Counted from the first letter of the stretch, positions 1-6,279 are shown. The stretch: 8,037 nt of DNA from Syntrophaceae bacterium PtaB.Bin038 (GCA_002067855.1 MVQS01000401.1:1-8037), one strand, 5' to 3'. The notes: a model not told the origin generated them from the letters alone. Numbers and translations: made by a program.

Positions 1-45
1 GAACTTCGCCTTGTCCGCGTCCGTCAGGGGAATGCCAAGCGACAT
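1..45 (-). CDS. 5' end of an unidentified gene (15 codons, runs off the window)
   Basis: An ATG at 45-43 is preceded by a strong Shine-Dalgarno run (GAGGAGGGAGG on the minus strand, positions 65-55) with a 9-nt spacer. The frame stays open to the window edge and reads MSLGIPLTDADKAKF. The ribosome site is the main evidence that this is a real gene start. Fifteen residues are too few to name a family. It lies 190 bp downstream of the CoA-transferase pair on the same strand, so it could be a further gene of that pathway, but the palindromic element between them may separate the transcripts. Confidence 0.7.
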   Translation of the reverse strand, partial: MSLGIPLTDADKAKF

Positions 46-96
46 GGAACGGTACCTCCCTCCTCAAAGTAGTCTGTCCGGTCTATTCTCGATTAT

Positions 97-128
97 TTCG
101 TTGGTTCGTTGATTTCGTTTGTTTCGTT
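97..128. repeat. Short tandem repeat, TTCGTT-based, 8-9 bp period
   Basis: TTCGTT occurs four times, at 97-102, 105-110, 114-119 and 123-128, a spacing of 8, 9 and 9 bp. The array sits between the start of the gene at 45 and the palindromic element at 131-206. Function is unknown. It resembles in style, but not in sequence, the arrays at 3541-3617 and 7860-7953. Confidence 0.7.
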
Positions 129-130
129 CA

Positions 131-206
131 AATCCCCCCTGCCCCCCTTTTCAAAAGGGGGATCATTTGTGCTGTCCCCTTTGCAAAAGGGGGGAGTGGG
201 GGACTT
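131..206. repeat. Double palindromic element (C5T4/A4G5 type)
   Basis: Two hairpin-forming palindromes lie in tandem. The first, at 143-161, is CCCCCTTTT-C-AAAAGGGGG with perfect 9-bp arms. The second, at 176-192, has arms CCCCTTT and AAAGGGG around a 3-nt loop. Outer C-rich (134-139) and G-rich (198-202) tracts could pair across the whole element, so the full stretch is an imperfect nested inverted repeat. The copy at 3412-3461 has the same architecture. It lies 30 bp past the stop of the second CoA-transferase gene, so it could stop or attenuate that transcript. A dispersed repeat family is the alternative, and the two are compatible. Confidence 0.7.
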
Positions 207-235
207 TGTCACTTTTGCCACTCTTGCCGCTGTTT

Positions 236-1585
236 CTAGATGATCCCCTTCCCCTCTAGCTCCTTGAGCTTCGCGGGGCCGTAACCCAGGTATTTCAGGT
301 ATACGTGCCCGTTGTCGTAGCCCACGGGACGGCAGGCCCACTTCGTCCGCGGCGGCGTCTCCGTGGCCTTCCACTGGGACTGGGCGCAGATGACGGAGCC
401 GTAGACGGGGTCCTGGACCGGCGTGAAGATGCCGCGGTCCAGCCAGTTCTCGTCGTGCATCGCATCCCAGGGAGGAACGATCTTGGCCACGACCGTCGTG
501 ATCGGGGCCAGTCGGCCGCTCTTGGCGTATTCGACGGATTTCGCCGTCAGCTCGTCGCTCGTGTACTTCTTCGTCTCCGGTTCGATCATGGCCTGGTACT
601 TGAGCTGCCAGTCCTTCTTCATGAAGGGCGCCAGCGTCGTCCACTCCTCGGCTTTCCACTCGTCATACTTGCCGATGATGTCGACAAAGGCCTTCCACAT
701 CTCGAGCCGCAGGCCGCCCAGGAAGACGCCGCCGTCCTTGGTCGGGAAGAACCCGTAGAGCCACAGCGCCGTGTCGAGGCTGCCGAAGCGCTCGGCGATG
801 ACACCGGCGTGGGCGTACCACATGAGCTGGTAGTCCGCGAGCCGGCTGTAGGCCTCGGGCGTGCAGATGTCTATGGCCTGACCTTCCCCGGTCTTGCCCC
901 GGTGGTACAGGGCCGAGAGGATCCCCATGGCGCCGAAGGTCCCCGCGACGGCCCAGGCGATGTGGGGCCCCGCCTTCGTGGGAACGGCCCAGGGCATGTC
1001 CTTCACCGTCTTGCCCTCGGGGAGCACCTCGCCCGTGCAGTACTGGATCCCGGAGCGCGCCTGGGAGACGTTGTCGTAGTCGTAGAGCTTGCGTTCGCTG
1101 TCCGGCCCGAACTGGCCGTAGCCCGTAATGCTGCACATGATGAGGCGCGGGTTGAGCTTCGCCAGCTCCTCATACCCCACACCCCAGGCGTCCATCGTCC
1201 CCGCGGGGTAGGTCTCGATGAGGACGTCGGCGGCCCCTACGAGGCATTTGAAGATCTCGCGGCCCTCGGGGGTTTCCATGTTCAGGGTGACATGATGCTT
1301 GTTGCGCCCCTCCTGGAGATAGGCGAGCCCCGTGTCCTTCACCACGATGCCGCCCGGCGAGTAGGTCCGGATCAGATCCCCGCCGGGGGGCTCGATGCGG
1401 ATCGTCTCGGCGCCGAGCTCGGCCAGAAGGGACGAGCAGAAGCAGCCCGCCATGCTGCGGGAGCTCAGGTCGATCACGACGAGGTCATCGAGGGCCTCGG
1501 GCTTCTCGAAATTCTTAGCAGGATCGTCCATGGAGCGGATGTGGTCCGCCCAGTCCGCCCATTTCGCTCTCTTGTAGTCTGCCAT
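236..1585 (-). CDS. Family III (CaiB/BaiF) CoA-transferase, non-catalytic-type subunit
   Basis: This 449-aa protein has the family III CoA-transferase fold signatures. Near the N-terminus is LLAELGAETIRIEPPGGD (residues 53-70), followed by LNMETPEGREIF (101-112), NPRLIMCSITGYGQFGP (145-161) and GILSALYHRGKTGEGQ (221-236). Such enzymes move CoA between acyl-CoA and a carboxylic acid through an enzyme-bound anhydride on one aspartate. Ungapped alignment of the GILSAL...KTGEGQ block with formyl-CoA transferase puts Trp211 where the catalytic Asp169 should be, so this chain probably does not form the acyl-enzyme. It starts 6 bp after the upstream CoA-transferase; its Shine-Dalgarno AGGAGG abuts that gene's TGA stop, which indicates translational coupling. 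Both chains share a C-terminal RPVG(Y/F)DN motif. I infer a heteromer of the BbsEF type; the substrate could be benzylsuccinate, an alkylsuccinate or another dicarboxylate. Confidence 0.92.
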   Translation of the reverse strand: MADYKRAKWADWADHIRSMDDPAKNFEKPEALDDLVVIDLSSRSMAGCFCSSLLAELGAETIRIEPPGGDLIRTYSPGGIVVKDTGLAYLQEGRNKHHVTLNMETPEGREIFKCLVGAADVLIETYPAGTMDAWGVGYEELAKLNPRLIMCSITGYGQFGPDSERKLYDYDNVSQARSGIQYCTGEVLPEGKTVKDMPWAVPTKAGPHIAWAVAGTFGAMGILSALYHRGKTGEGQAIDICTPEAYSRLADYQLMWYAHAGVIAERFGSLDTALWLYGFFPTKDGGVFLGGLRLEMWKAFVDIIGKYDEWKAEEWTTLAPFMKKDWQLKYQAMIEPETKKYTSDELTAKSVEYAKSGRLAPITTVVAKIVPPWDAMHDENWLDRGIFTPVQDPVYGSVICAQSQWKATETPPRTKWACRPVGYDNGHVYLKYLGYGPAKLKELEGKGII

Positions 1586-1591
1586 GGCTCA

Positions 1592-2917
1592 TCACCTCCT
1601 CAAGATGGCGCCGGACTGGCCGTCCCAATCGGACGGCGGCCTGCGGCCCTGCTGGTCCTTCCACTTCCCGAGCACCCCGTGGCCGTAAAGCTCCTTGAGC
1701 TGTTGTTCGCTGCGGCCGAGGATCTTCGTCATGATGTAATCGTTGTCGAACCCGACGGGCCTCACCGACCAGCGGTGCTTGGGAGGGGTCTTGGACATGT
1801 TGATGGGAATCTCGTGGTCAACGTACATCCCGTACATGGGGTCGTCGATCTCCTTGACAGCGCCGCGGGCCCGGCGATGCGGGTCTTCGCACTCGTCCTT
1901 GGCCGAGAAGACCCGTGAGGCTGCAAAGCCGTGCTTGACGCCCAGTTTCTCGACCTCGTCGGCCGTCTTGGCGGCCGCCCATTCGGAGATGATCTTGAGG
2001 ATGGCGAGAGCGTTTTCGTCCTTCAGGCGCGTCTCGTGGTCCTTGAAGCGCGGGTCGGCGGCCAGCTCGGGCTTTCCCATGGCGGCGCAGAGGCCCTTGA
2101 ACTCGTCGGGCGCAGGCGCGGCGAGGGCCACGAACTGCCCGTCCCTGCAGTAAAACGTGTCGGCGGGGCAGATGCACTGGTCGCGGTTCCCCGACGGCTC
2201 GGCGTGCTTCTGCGTCATCTGCTGGTAGGGCCAGACCCAGCCCATGGCCCGCATGATGTTCTCGCTCTGGGACATCTCGATGTACTGCCCCTTGCCGGTG
2301 CGCCTGCGGTAATGCAGGGCGGACAGCACGGCCACTTCGCCCATCATGGCCCCGAAGACGTCGCAGATCCAGATGCTCTGCTTCAGGGGGGGCTGACCGG
2401 CGAAGCTCGAGAGCCAGGCGTAGCCCGAGAGCGCCTGGGCGGCGCCGTCGTTGGAGGGACGGTCCTCCTCGGCGTAGCGTCCCCACTGGCCGAAGCCGTT
2501 CTTCTCAATGTAGATGATGCCGGGGTTGACCTTCCGGATCTCCTCGTAGCCGATGTTCCAGCGGTTGGTGACGGCAGGGCGGAGGTTGAACTCGACGATG
2601 TCGGACTTGGCGCAGAGTTCCTTGAAGATCTGCTGGGCCATGTCAATGTGCAGGTCCAGGGCCATGTAGTACTTGTCGGGGTTGATGTGGATGAACATGG
2701 GCCCCTGCTCCTTGTAGAACCACCCGAAGGGGTTGAGCGAGCGGGTGACATCCCCCACGGGGGGCAGTTCGATCTTGATGACCTCGGCGCCCAGTTCGGC
2801 CAGAAATGACGGGCCTGCCGGCCCGAACAGCAGCGTGCAGACTTCGAGGACCCGGAGGCCGCTCAGGGGGCCGGGTCTCCTGTTCTTGGTCTCGGCGTAG
2901 TTCTTGAAGACAGTCAT
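1592..2917 (-). CDS. Family III (CaiB/BaiF) CoA-transferase, catalytic-type subunit
   Basis: This is a 441-aa family III CoA-transferase. Signatures in order are FGPAGPSFLAELGAEVIKIE (31-50) with GDVTRS (55-60), LDLHIDMAQQIF (87-98), NPGIIYIEKNGFGQWG (131-146), and ICDVFGAMMGEVAVLSALHY (184-203) followed by RRRTGKGQ (204-211). Asp186 in ICDVFGA aligns with catalytic Asp169 of formyl-CoA transferase, so this should be the chain that carries the acyl-enzyme intermediate. I chose the ATG at 2917 because AGGAGGGG lies 5 nt upstream; an in-frame ATG 10 codons earlier has no such site and would put the ribosome site inside the gene. After the point where its partner ends (LKELYGHGV against LKELEGKGI) it has a basic/polar tail of about 25 residues. 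The partner gene follows after 6 bp. BbsE/BbsF-like is my best guess, but the sequence does not fix the substrate. Confidence 0.93.
   Translation of the reverse strand: MTVFKNYAETKNRRPGPLSGLRVLEVCTLLFGPAGPSFLAELGAEVIKIELPPVGDVTRSLNPFGWFYKEQGPMFIHINPDKYYMALDLHIDMAQQIFKELCAKSDIVEFNLRPAVTNRWNIGYEEIRKVNPGIIYIEKNGFGQWGRYAEEDRPSNDGAAQALSGYAWLSSFAGQPPLKQSIWICDVFGAMMGEVAVLSALHYRRRTGKGQYIEMSQSENIMRAMGWVWPYQQMTQKHAEPSGNRDQCICPADTFYCRDGQFVALAAPAPDEFKGLCAAMGKPELAADPRFKDHETRLKDENALAILKIISEWAAAKTADEVEKLGVKHGFAASRVFSAKDECEDPHRRARGAVKEIDDPMYGMYVDHEIPINMSKTPPKHRWSVRPVGFDNDYIMTKILGRSEQQLKELYGHGVLGKWKDQQGRRPPSDWDGQSGAILRR
1593..1600 (-). promoter_or_regulatory. Ribosome binding site overlapping the upstream stop codon
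   Basis: AGGAGGTG reads on the minus strand 7 nt before the ATG at 1585. Its last two bases are the first two of the TGA stop (1594-1592) of the preceding CoA-transferase gene. A ribosome terminating there covers the start site of the next gene. This arrangement suits fixed-ratio production of two subunits. Confidence 0.85.
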
Positions 2918-2947
2918 AAAGTCCCCTCCTTTCTTTGAAGGCCGCAA

Positions 2948-3411
2948 CGATTGAATGCGTGACTCAGGTCATTCCCATCGATAGACAGAATCCTCCGCCT
3001 CTACGACCCGGTTTCACCTCCTTTCCGCTGTGTGTTTATGTTCGGCATCGAGCCATGGACACGAATTCCGGCGGGGCCGGACGCAAGTCGGCCGTCAACA
3101 CGCAAGGAACATAACCCCGGCGTGTTGTCCGGCAGGAGGCGCGTCACGGGATTTCCTGAGAGCCGGGAAATGGTCGCGGCGCGGCGGTCAGCCCTGCGGG
3201 CCGATATGGGCCTGCCCCGCGTGGATGGCGTCAAGAGGGCGCGATCCGTCACCATGTGTCAGCCCAGGAAGAGCACAGAGACAGGAATAAGCGATGTTGC
3301 CCGGGTCGTACCGCCGCCGCTTTTGGTCCGGATTGGGTGGTTGCCGTTAACCGGTGGACGAGTTGAAACGCAGGTTTTCAGATAGCATCCCGGGGGGGGG
3401 ATAAAGCAAGA
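2948..3411. other. Non-coding stretch upstream of the CoA-transferase pair; no recognisable gene
   Basis: About 460 bp hold no convincing gene. Short frames on both strands (84-117 codons) give low-complexity, arginine- and proline-rich translations with no family signature. A Shine-Dalgarno-like AAAGGAGGTG lies on the minus strand at 3023-3014, but a GTG start there meets a stop after five codons. The only hairpin I noted is weak (ATTTCC at 3151-3156, GGAAAT at 3166-3171). I looked for a -24/-12 and a -35/-10 promoter facing the CoA-transferases and found none I would defend, although the promoter should lie here. A run of nine G sits at 3392-3400. Confidence 0.5.
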
Positions 3412-3461
3412 AAAATCCCCGTTCATCCCCCTTTCTCAAAGGGGGACAGAGCGGGGATTTT
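3412..3461. repeat. Nested palindromic element, possible bidirectional terminator
   Basis: The outer arms AAAATCCCCG (3412-3421) and CGGGGATTTT (3452-3461) are perfect 10-bp complements. Inside them lie the 9-bp arms TCCCCCTTT (3426-3434) and AAAGGGGGA (3438-3446) around a CTC loop. The architecture matches the element at 131-206. On both strands the outer stem ends in a T-run, so it could terminate transcription from either side, including read-through from the radical SAM gene ending at 3593. It may belong to a dispersed palindromic repeat family. Confidence 0.8.
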
Positions 3462-3540
3462 CCAGCCGACAGAATTCAAAGAAGCCGATAGTTAACAGCA
3501 TACAGTCAACAGACGAGAAAGGAAAGGCATACAGGGGAAT

Positions 3541-3617
3541 CTGTTCGCTGTTGGCTGTTGGCTGTTGGCTGTTGCCTGTCGGCTGTTGCCTGTTACCCGT
3601 TCCCTGTTGCCTTTGCC
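3541..3617. repeat. Heptamer tandem repeat, CTGTTGG consensus, about 10 units
   Basis: Units start every 7 bp from 3541: CTGTTCG, CTGTTGG three times, CTGTTGC, CTGTCGG, CTGTTGC, CTGTTAC, CCGTTCC, CTGTTGC, then decay. A few units in the opposite orientation (AACAGCA, TACAGTC, AACAGAC) lie at 3494-3514. The array overlaps the 3' end of the radical SAM gene. Seven is not a multiple of three, so unit gain or loss shifts the reading frame. Confidence 0.88.
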
Positions 3618-4690
3618 CTCTGCCCCTCAGGCGCCTGTCCGGCCGTCCGTTCGCGAAAGACGCCGGCGACTCGCATGCCGCAGCGCGGGCACCGGCCGTC
3701 GAGGAGGTCGTTGCGCTCCAGCCAGAACCCCCGGCGCCGGATGACGGGGTTCCCGCAGCCGGGGCAGAAGGTTTCGTCCGCCTCGCCGGTCACGTTGCCG
3801 GGGTAGACGTAGCGAAGCCCCGCTTTTCTGCCGACTGCCAGGGCCGCGTGCAGGGTCTCCAGCGGGGTCGCCCCGGCGCCCATCATCCGGTAATCGGGAT
3901 GAAAGCGGCTCACGTGCCACGGGATGTCCCGGTCGACCTCGGCGATGAAGCGGGCGATGTTCGCGAGTTCCTCTTCGCTGTCGTTGGTGCCTGGGATGAC
4001 CAGGGTGGTGATCTCGAGCCAGATGCCCAGCTTTTTCATGAAGCGGATGGACTCCAGGACCGGCATGAGCCGTCCCCTGCAGATCTTCGAGTAGAAATCC
4101 TCGCGGAACGATTTCAGGTCGACGTTGGCCGCGTCCAGGCACGGAGCGATGACCTCGAGGGCCTCCGTGGTCATGAAGCCGTTGGTGACGAAGATGTTCG
4201 CCAGCCCGGAAAGCCGCGCCAGGCGGGAGATGTCATAGGCGTACTCGAAAAAGATCGTGGGTTCCGTGTAGGTGTAGGAAATGCTGCGGCAGTGGTGCTC
4301 GAGCGCGGTCTCCACGACATCCCTCGGGCGCATCCGGAACCCCTCGGGAGACGATCCGTCGCGGACCGACACCTGGGAAATCTGCCAGTTCTGGCAAAAG
4401 GAGCATTTGAAATTGCAGCCCATGGCGGCGATGGAAAAAGAGGCGGTTCCCGGCAGGAAATGGTAGAGGGGCTTTTTCTCGATGGGGTCCACGTGGGCGG
4501 CGATCAGATCGCCGTAGGCATGGGTCCAGAGTTTGCCGTCGCGATTCTCGCGCATGCCGCAGACGCCGTACCCCCCCTTCGCAATCCGGCAATGATGATT
4601 GCAGAGGTAGCATTCGACGCCGCCCTCTTCCCCCCGGGCGCGCCAGAGCATGGCTTCCCGGGGCGTGCTGGCCGGGCTGCGGTTCTTCAT
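3593..4690 (-). CDS. amrS: AmmeMemoRadiSam system radical SAM enzyme
   Basis: This 365-aa radical SAM protein carries the [4Fe-4S] motif Cys92-x3-Cys96-x2-Cys99 in MGCNFKCSFCQNWQIS. Family-typical blocks are DPIEKKPLYHFLPG (68-81), YTEPTIFFEYAYD (141-153), NIFVTNGFMT (165-174), LDAANVDLKSF (185-195) and IPWHVSRFHPDYRM (256-269). It has an N-terminal Cys cluster (27, 30, 34, 44) and two C-terminal CxxC pairs (309/312, 334/337) that look metal-binding. The family is related to pyruvate formate-lyase activating enzymes and is normally encoded with AMMECR1- and Memo-domain partners; its reaction is not established to my knowledge, and neither partner is in this window. GAGGGG lies 5 nt before the chosen ATG. 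The last dozen or so residues (GQAPEGQRAKATGNG) come from the CTGTTGG repeat region and look like a non-conserved extension. It is 132 bp downstream of the PAS gene. Confidence 0.95.
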   Translation of the reverse strand: MKNRSPASTPREAMLWRARGEEGGVECYLCNHHCRIAKGGYGVCGMRENRDGKLWTHAYGDLIAAHVDPIEKKPLYHFLPGTASFSIAAMGCNFKCSFCQNWQISQVSVRDGSSPEGFRMRPRDVVETALEHHCRSISYTYTEPTIFFEYAYDISRLARLSGLANIFVTNGFMTTEALEVIAPCLDAANVDLKSFREDFYSKICRGRLMPVLESIRFMKKLGIWLEITTLVIPGTNDSEEELANIARFIAEVDRDIPWHVSRFHPDYRMMGAGATPLETLHAALAVGRKAGLRYVYPGNVTGEADETFCPGCGNPVIRRRGFWLERNDLLDGRCPRCGMRVAGVFRERTAGQAPEGQRAKATGNG

Positions 4691-4822
4691 GGCTTCCCCT
4701 CGATCCTTTCTGCACCCGCCTCGGACCGGCAGGGGCGGCGGATGGCGGGACCACGGTGGAAGGGAAAGGCCCGCGTCCGGCCGTCCGCGTGGAGTTGACT
4801 GGGAGATCGGCCCGATCGGGGC

Positions 4823-5800
4823 CTATGCCGAGGCGGAACATCCACGATGGGCTGTCGAATGCCCGGTGTCCGTGCGGCGCCCGCTTCGTTGCCCGGGCTG
4901 CTCCCGGGCGGGCATGACGACGAAGTTCCCCAGGAGGGCCCGTTCCCCCTTGTACATCACAGGCCGGACCCTGGCCCGCACCCAGCGCACCCGGCCGTCT
5001 CGCGTCACGATCCGGAAATCGCAGGACGAGGGGGAGTCGCCTTTGAGGTTCTCGATGTTGCTCCGGCGAACCCTGCACCGGTCGGCAGGGTGGATGATCT
5101 GCATCGGGTCCACGGACAATAGCTCGCACCGCCCGTAGCCGCAGGTTTCGACCAATCGGGAATTGACGAAAAGCATTTTCCCCTTTCGGAACACGTAAAC
5201 ACTCGCACCCGGACGGACAGCATCGCTGCCTGCCCACCGGGGCCTCCCGTGGTCGGCTTTTAAGACGCCGCGGACCCCCTCGATCTCGCCGGAATGGATC
5301 ACGGGGTAGAGATCCATCCGGGCCGGCACCAGGGCCCCGTCGGCTCTCCGCAGGCGGACCCTGAGATCGACGGCGCTCTCGCCGCGCAAAACGCGGATGA
5401 ACCCGTCGATGACGGAAGGCACGTCCCTGTCAAGGAGGTATCGACTGAAGGGGGAGCCGATCAGGGTCTCGCGGGCGGACCCCATGAGTCCCTCCGCCCC
5501 GCGTGGGACATCGACCAGGCGACCGTGGAGATCGAAGCGATACTCGGTCTCTTCCCGGTCTTCCACGTGCTGCCCGCGGTTCTCCGTCAGCGGCGCGTGA
5601 CCCTGCCCGGAATCGTTTTCCCCGATCCTGAAGAAGGGAACGACGTAACGACGCCACATCCCGAAGAGAAGGGCCAGGGCCAGGCCCAGGGTTGTGACAA
5701 GAGGGCTGTCTTCGTTATCCACGATGGAGGCTTCAGCCCAGGCCTCGATCCTGCCCGCGGCATCCAGAAACTTCAGGATGAGAATGTCGAGGAGGTACAT
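4823..5800 (-). CDS. Membrane-anchored tandem PAS-domain protein without an output domain
   Basis: The protein has 325 aa. One transmembrane segment (about residues 34-57, LVTTLGLALALLFGMW followed by RR) is preceded by a partly hydrophobic N-terminus. Two PAS-like domains follow, about 86-183 and 198-296; the second has the typical FVNSRLVETCGY (211-222), IIHPAD (235-240) and RDGRVRWV (267-274) signatures. PAS domains sense small ligands, redox state or cofactors, and pass the signal to a kinase, cyclase or ATPase. No such output domain is present: after residue 297 there is only a polar, low-complexity tail to a TAG stop, and the 132 bp downstream do not encode one in any frame I could recognise. 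Start: a modest GGAAG 5 nt before the ATG. It follows the small gene by 32 bp, so the two are probably co-transcribed from the sigma-54-type promoter at 6173-6188. Confidence 0.85.
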   Translation of the reverse strand: MYLLDILILKFLDAAGRIEAWAEASIVDNEDSPLVTTLGLALALLFGMWRRYVVPFFRIGENDSGQGHAPLTENRGQHVEDREETEYRFDLHGRLVDVPRGAEGLMGSARETLIGSPFSRYLLDRDVPSVIDGFIRVLRGESAVDLRVRLRRADGALVPARMDLYPVIHSGEIEGVRGVLKADHGRPRWAGSDAVRPGASVYVFRKGKMLFVNSRLVETCGYGRCELLSVDPMQIIHPADRCRVRRSNIENLKGDSPSSCDFRIVTRDGRVRWVRARVRPVMYKGERALLGNFVVMPAREQPGQRSGRRTDTGHSTAHRGCSASA

Positions 5801-5832
5801 GGCATCTTCCGGATGAGTTGTCGGGATTTCGA

Positions 5833-6033
5833 TTACCTCAATTTTTCGGGGGGCTTCCCCTCGAAGTAGCGCTTCACGGAATTAAGAATCGCGTACTCGA
5901 TATCGCCTTTCGTCTTTCCCGTGTCGTTCTGGAAATATCTGCGCATGGTATCGACGATGTTGGACTCCATGTGGGCCTGCCTGCCTGACCGGATCTCTCT
6001 GTCCCTGCCGGTTGCCGCAAGTAGTGCTTTCAT
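5833..6033 (-). CDS. Small protein of unknown function (66 aa)
   Basis: The frame has one of the best ribosome sites in the window, GGAAGGAGG at 6050-6042 with an 8-nt spacer to the ATG. The protein is charged and predicted soluble, with no signal peptide or membrane segment. The part from Met22 onwards (MESNIVDTMRRYFQND, then KGDIEYAILNSVKRYFEGK) looks helical, and RRYFQ and KRYFE recur 23 residues apart. I do not recognise a family. An alternative start at Met22 has only a weak GGCAGG upstream. It lies 32 bp ahead of the PAS gene and about 130 bp after the predicted sigma-54 start site, so it would be the first gene of that transcript. A partner or regulator of the PAS protein is possible but not shown. 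Confidence 0.68.
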   Translation of the reverse strand: MKALLAATGRDREIRSGRQAHMESNIVDTMRRYFQNDTGKTKGDIEYAILNSVKRYFEGKPPEKLR

Positions 6034-6102
6034 GCTTTCTGCCTCCTTCCATCCGGGGCCCGCTCGGCTTGCGCCTCGCAGGGTTGCATCGTTGGGTGGT
6101 CC

Positions 6103-6161
6103 GGCCGGCCTGTTTCATTGACCGGCCCGGGACCGCGAAGGATAGAAACGCACCCGGTCCC
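6103..6161 (-). promoter_or_regulatory. Two hairpins in the predicted 5' leader of the small-protein/PAS transcript
   Basis: GGGACCG (6129-6135) and CGGTCCC (6155-6161) are perfect 7-bp complements around a 19-nt loop. Next to them GGCCGG (6103-6108) and CCGGCC (6122-6127) can form a second stem. On the minus strand both fall just after the transcription start predicted from the sigma-54 motif. They may stabilise the transcript or affect translation; no known riboswitch family is evident. Confidence 0.4.
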
Positions 6162-6172
6162 TCATCCTATGT

Positions 6173-6188
6173 AGCAAGTGCGATGCCA
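6173..6188 (-). promoter_or_regulatory. Sigma-54 (-24/-12) promoter candidate
   Basis: Read on the minus strand, 6188 to 6173 is TGGCATCGCACTTGCT. The sigma-54 consensus is TGGCACG-N4-TTGCW; only two of the twelve defined positions differ, and the invariant GG and GC have the exact required spacing. It faces the 66-aa gene at 6033, with predicted start near 6162 and a leader of about 130 nt. The gene immediately upstream (6393-7760) encodes a sigma-54 activator, which strengthens the call. Confidence 0.72.
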
Positions 6189-6279
6189 CGGGATTGAGGC
6201 GTGGGAAAGACGGTTAAGTAGGCCTGGCAAAAGATTAAATCGGCAATGCGGCGGAAACGGCGCCGTAGGGGGACGGTCC

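Noticed and set aside
305..1918. A 537-codon open frame on the plus strand
   Set aside because: It is antisense to both CoA-transferase genes, spans their junction, and its translation is rich in G, R, L, D and V with no family signature. It is a by-product of GC-rich coding on the other strand.
2918..2947. An upstream in-frame ATG that would add 10 residues to the catalytic CoA-transferase
   Set aside because: The AGGAGGGG ribosome site would then be inside the gene, and the added residues (MRPSKKGGDF) are just its translation. The ATG at 2917 is better.
3001..3385. Short frames of 84-117 codons on both strands in the gap upstream of the CoA-transferases
   Set aside because: They have no good ribosome site at the start, overlap one another, and give low-complexity arginine-rich peptides.
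3541..3617. Regular repeats that might be a CRISPR array
   Set aside because: The units are 7 bp and directly abutting, with no spacers and no cas gene nearby. The same applies to the arrays at 97-128, 7782-7808 and 7860-7953.
3551..4798. A 415-codon open frame on the plus strand
   Set aside because: It begins inside the heptamer repeat and runs antisense to the radical SAM gene; the translation shows no conserved motif.
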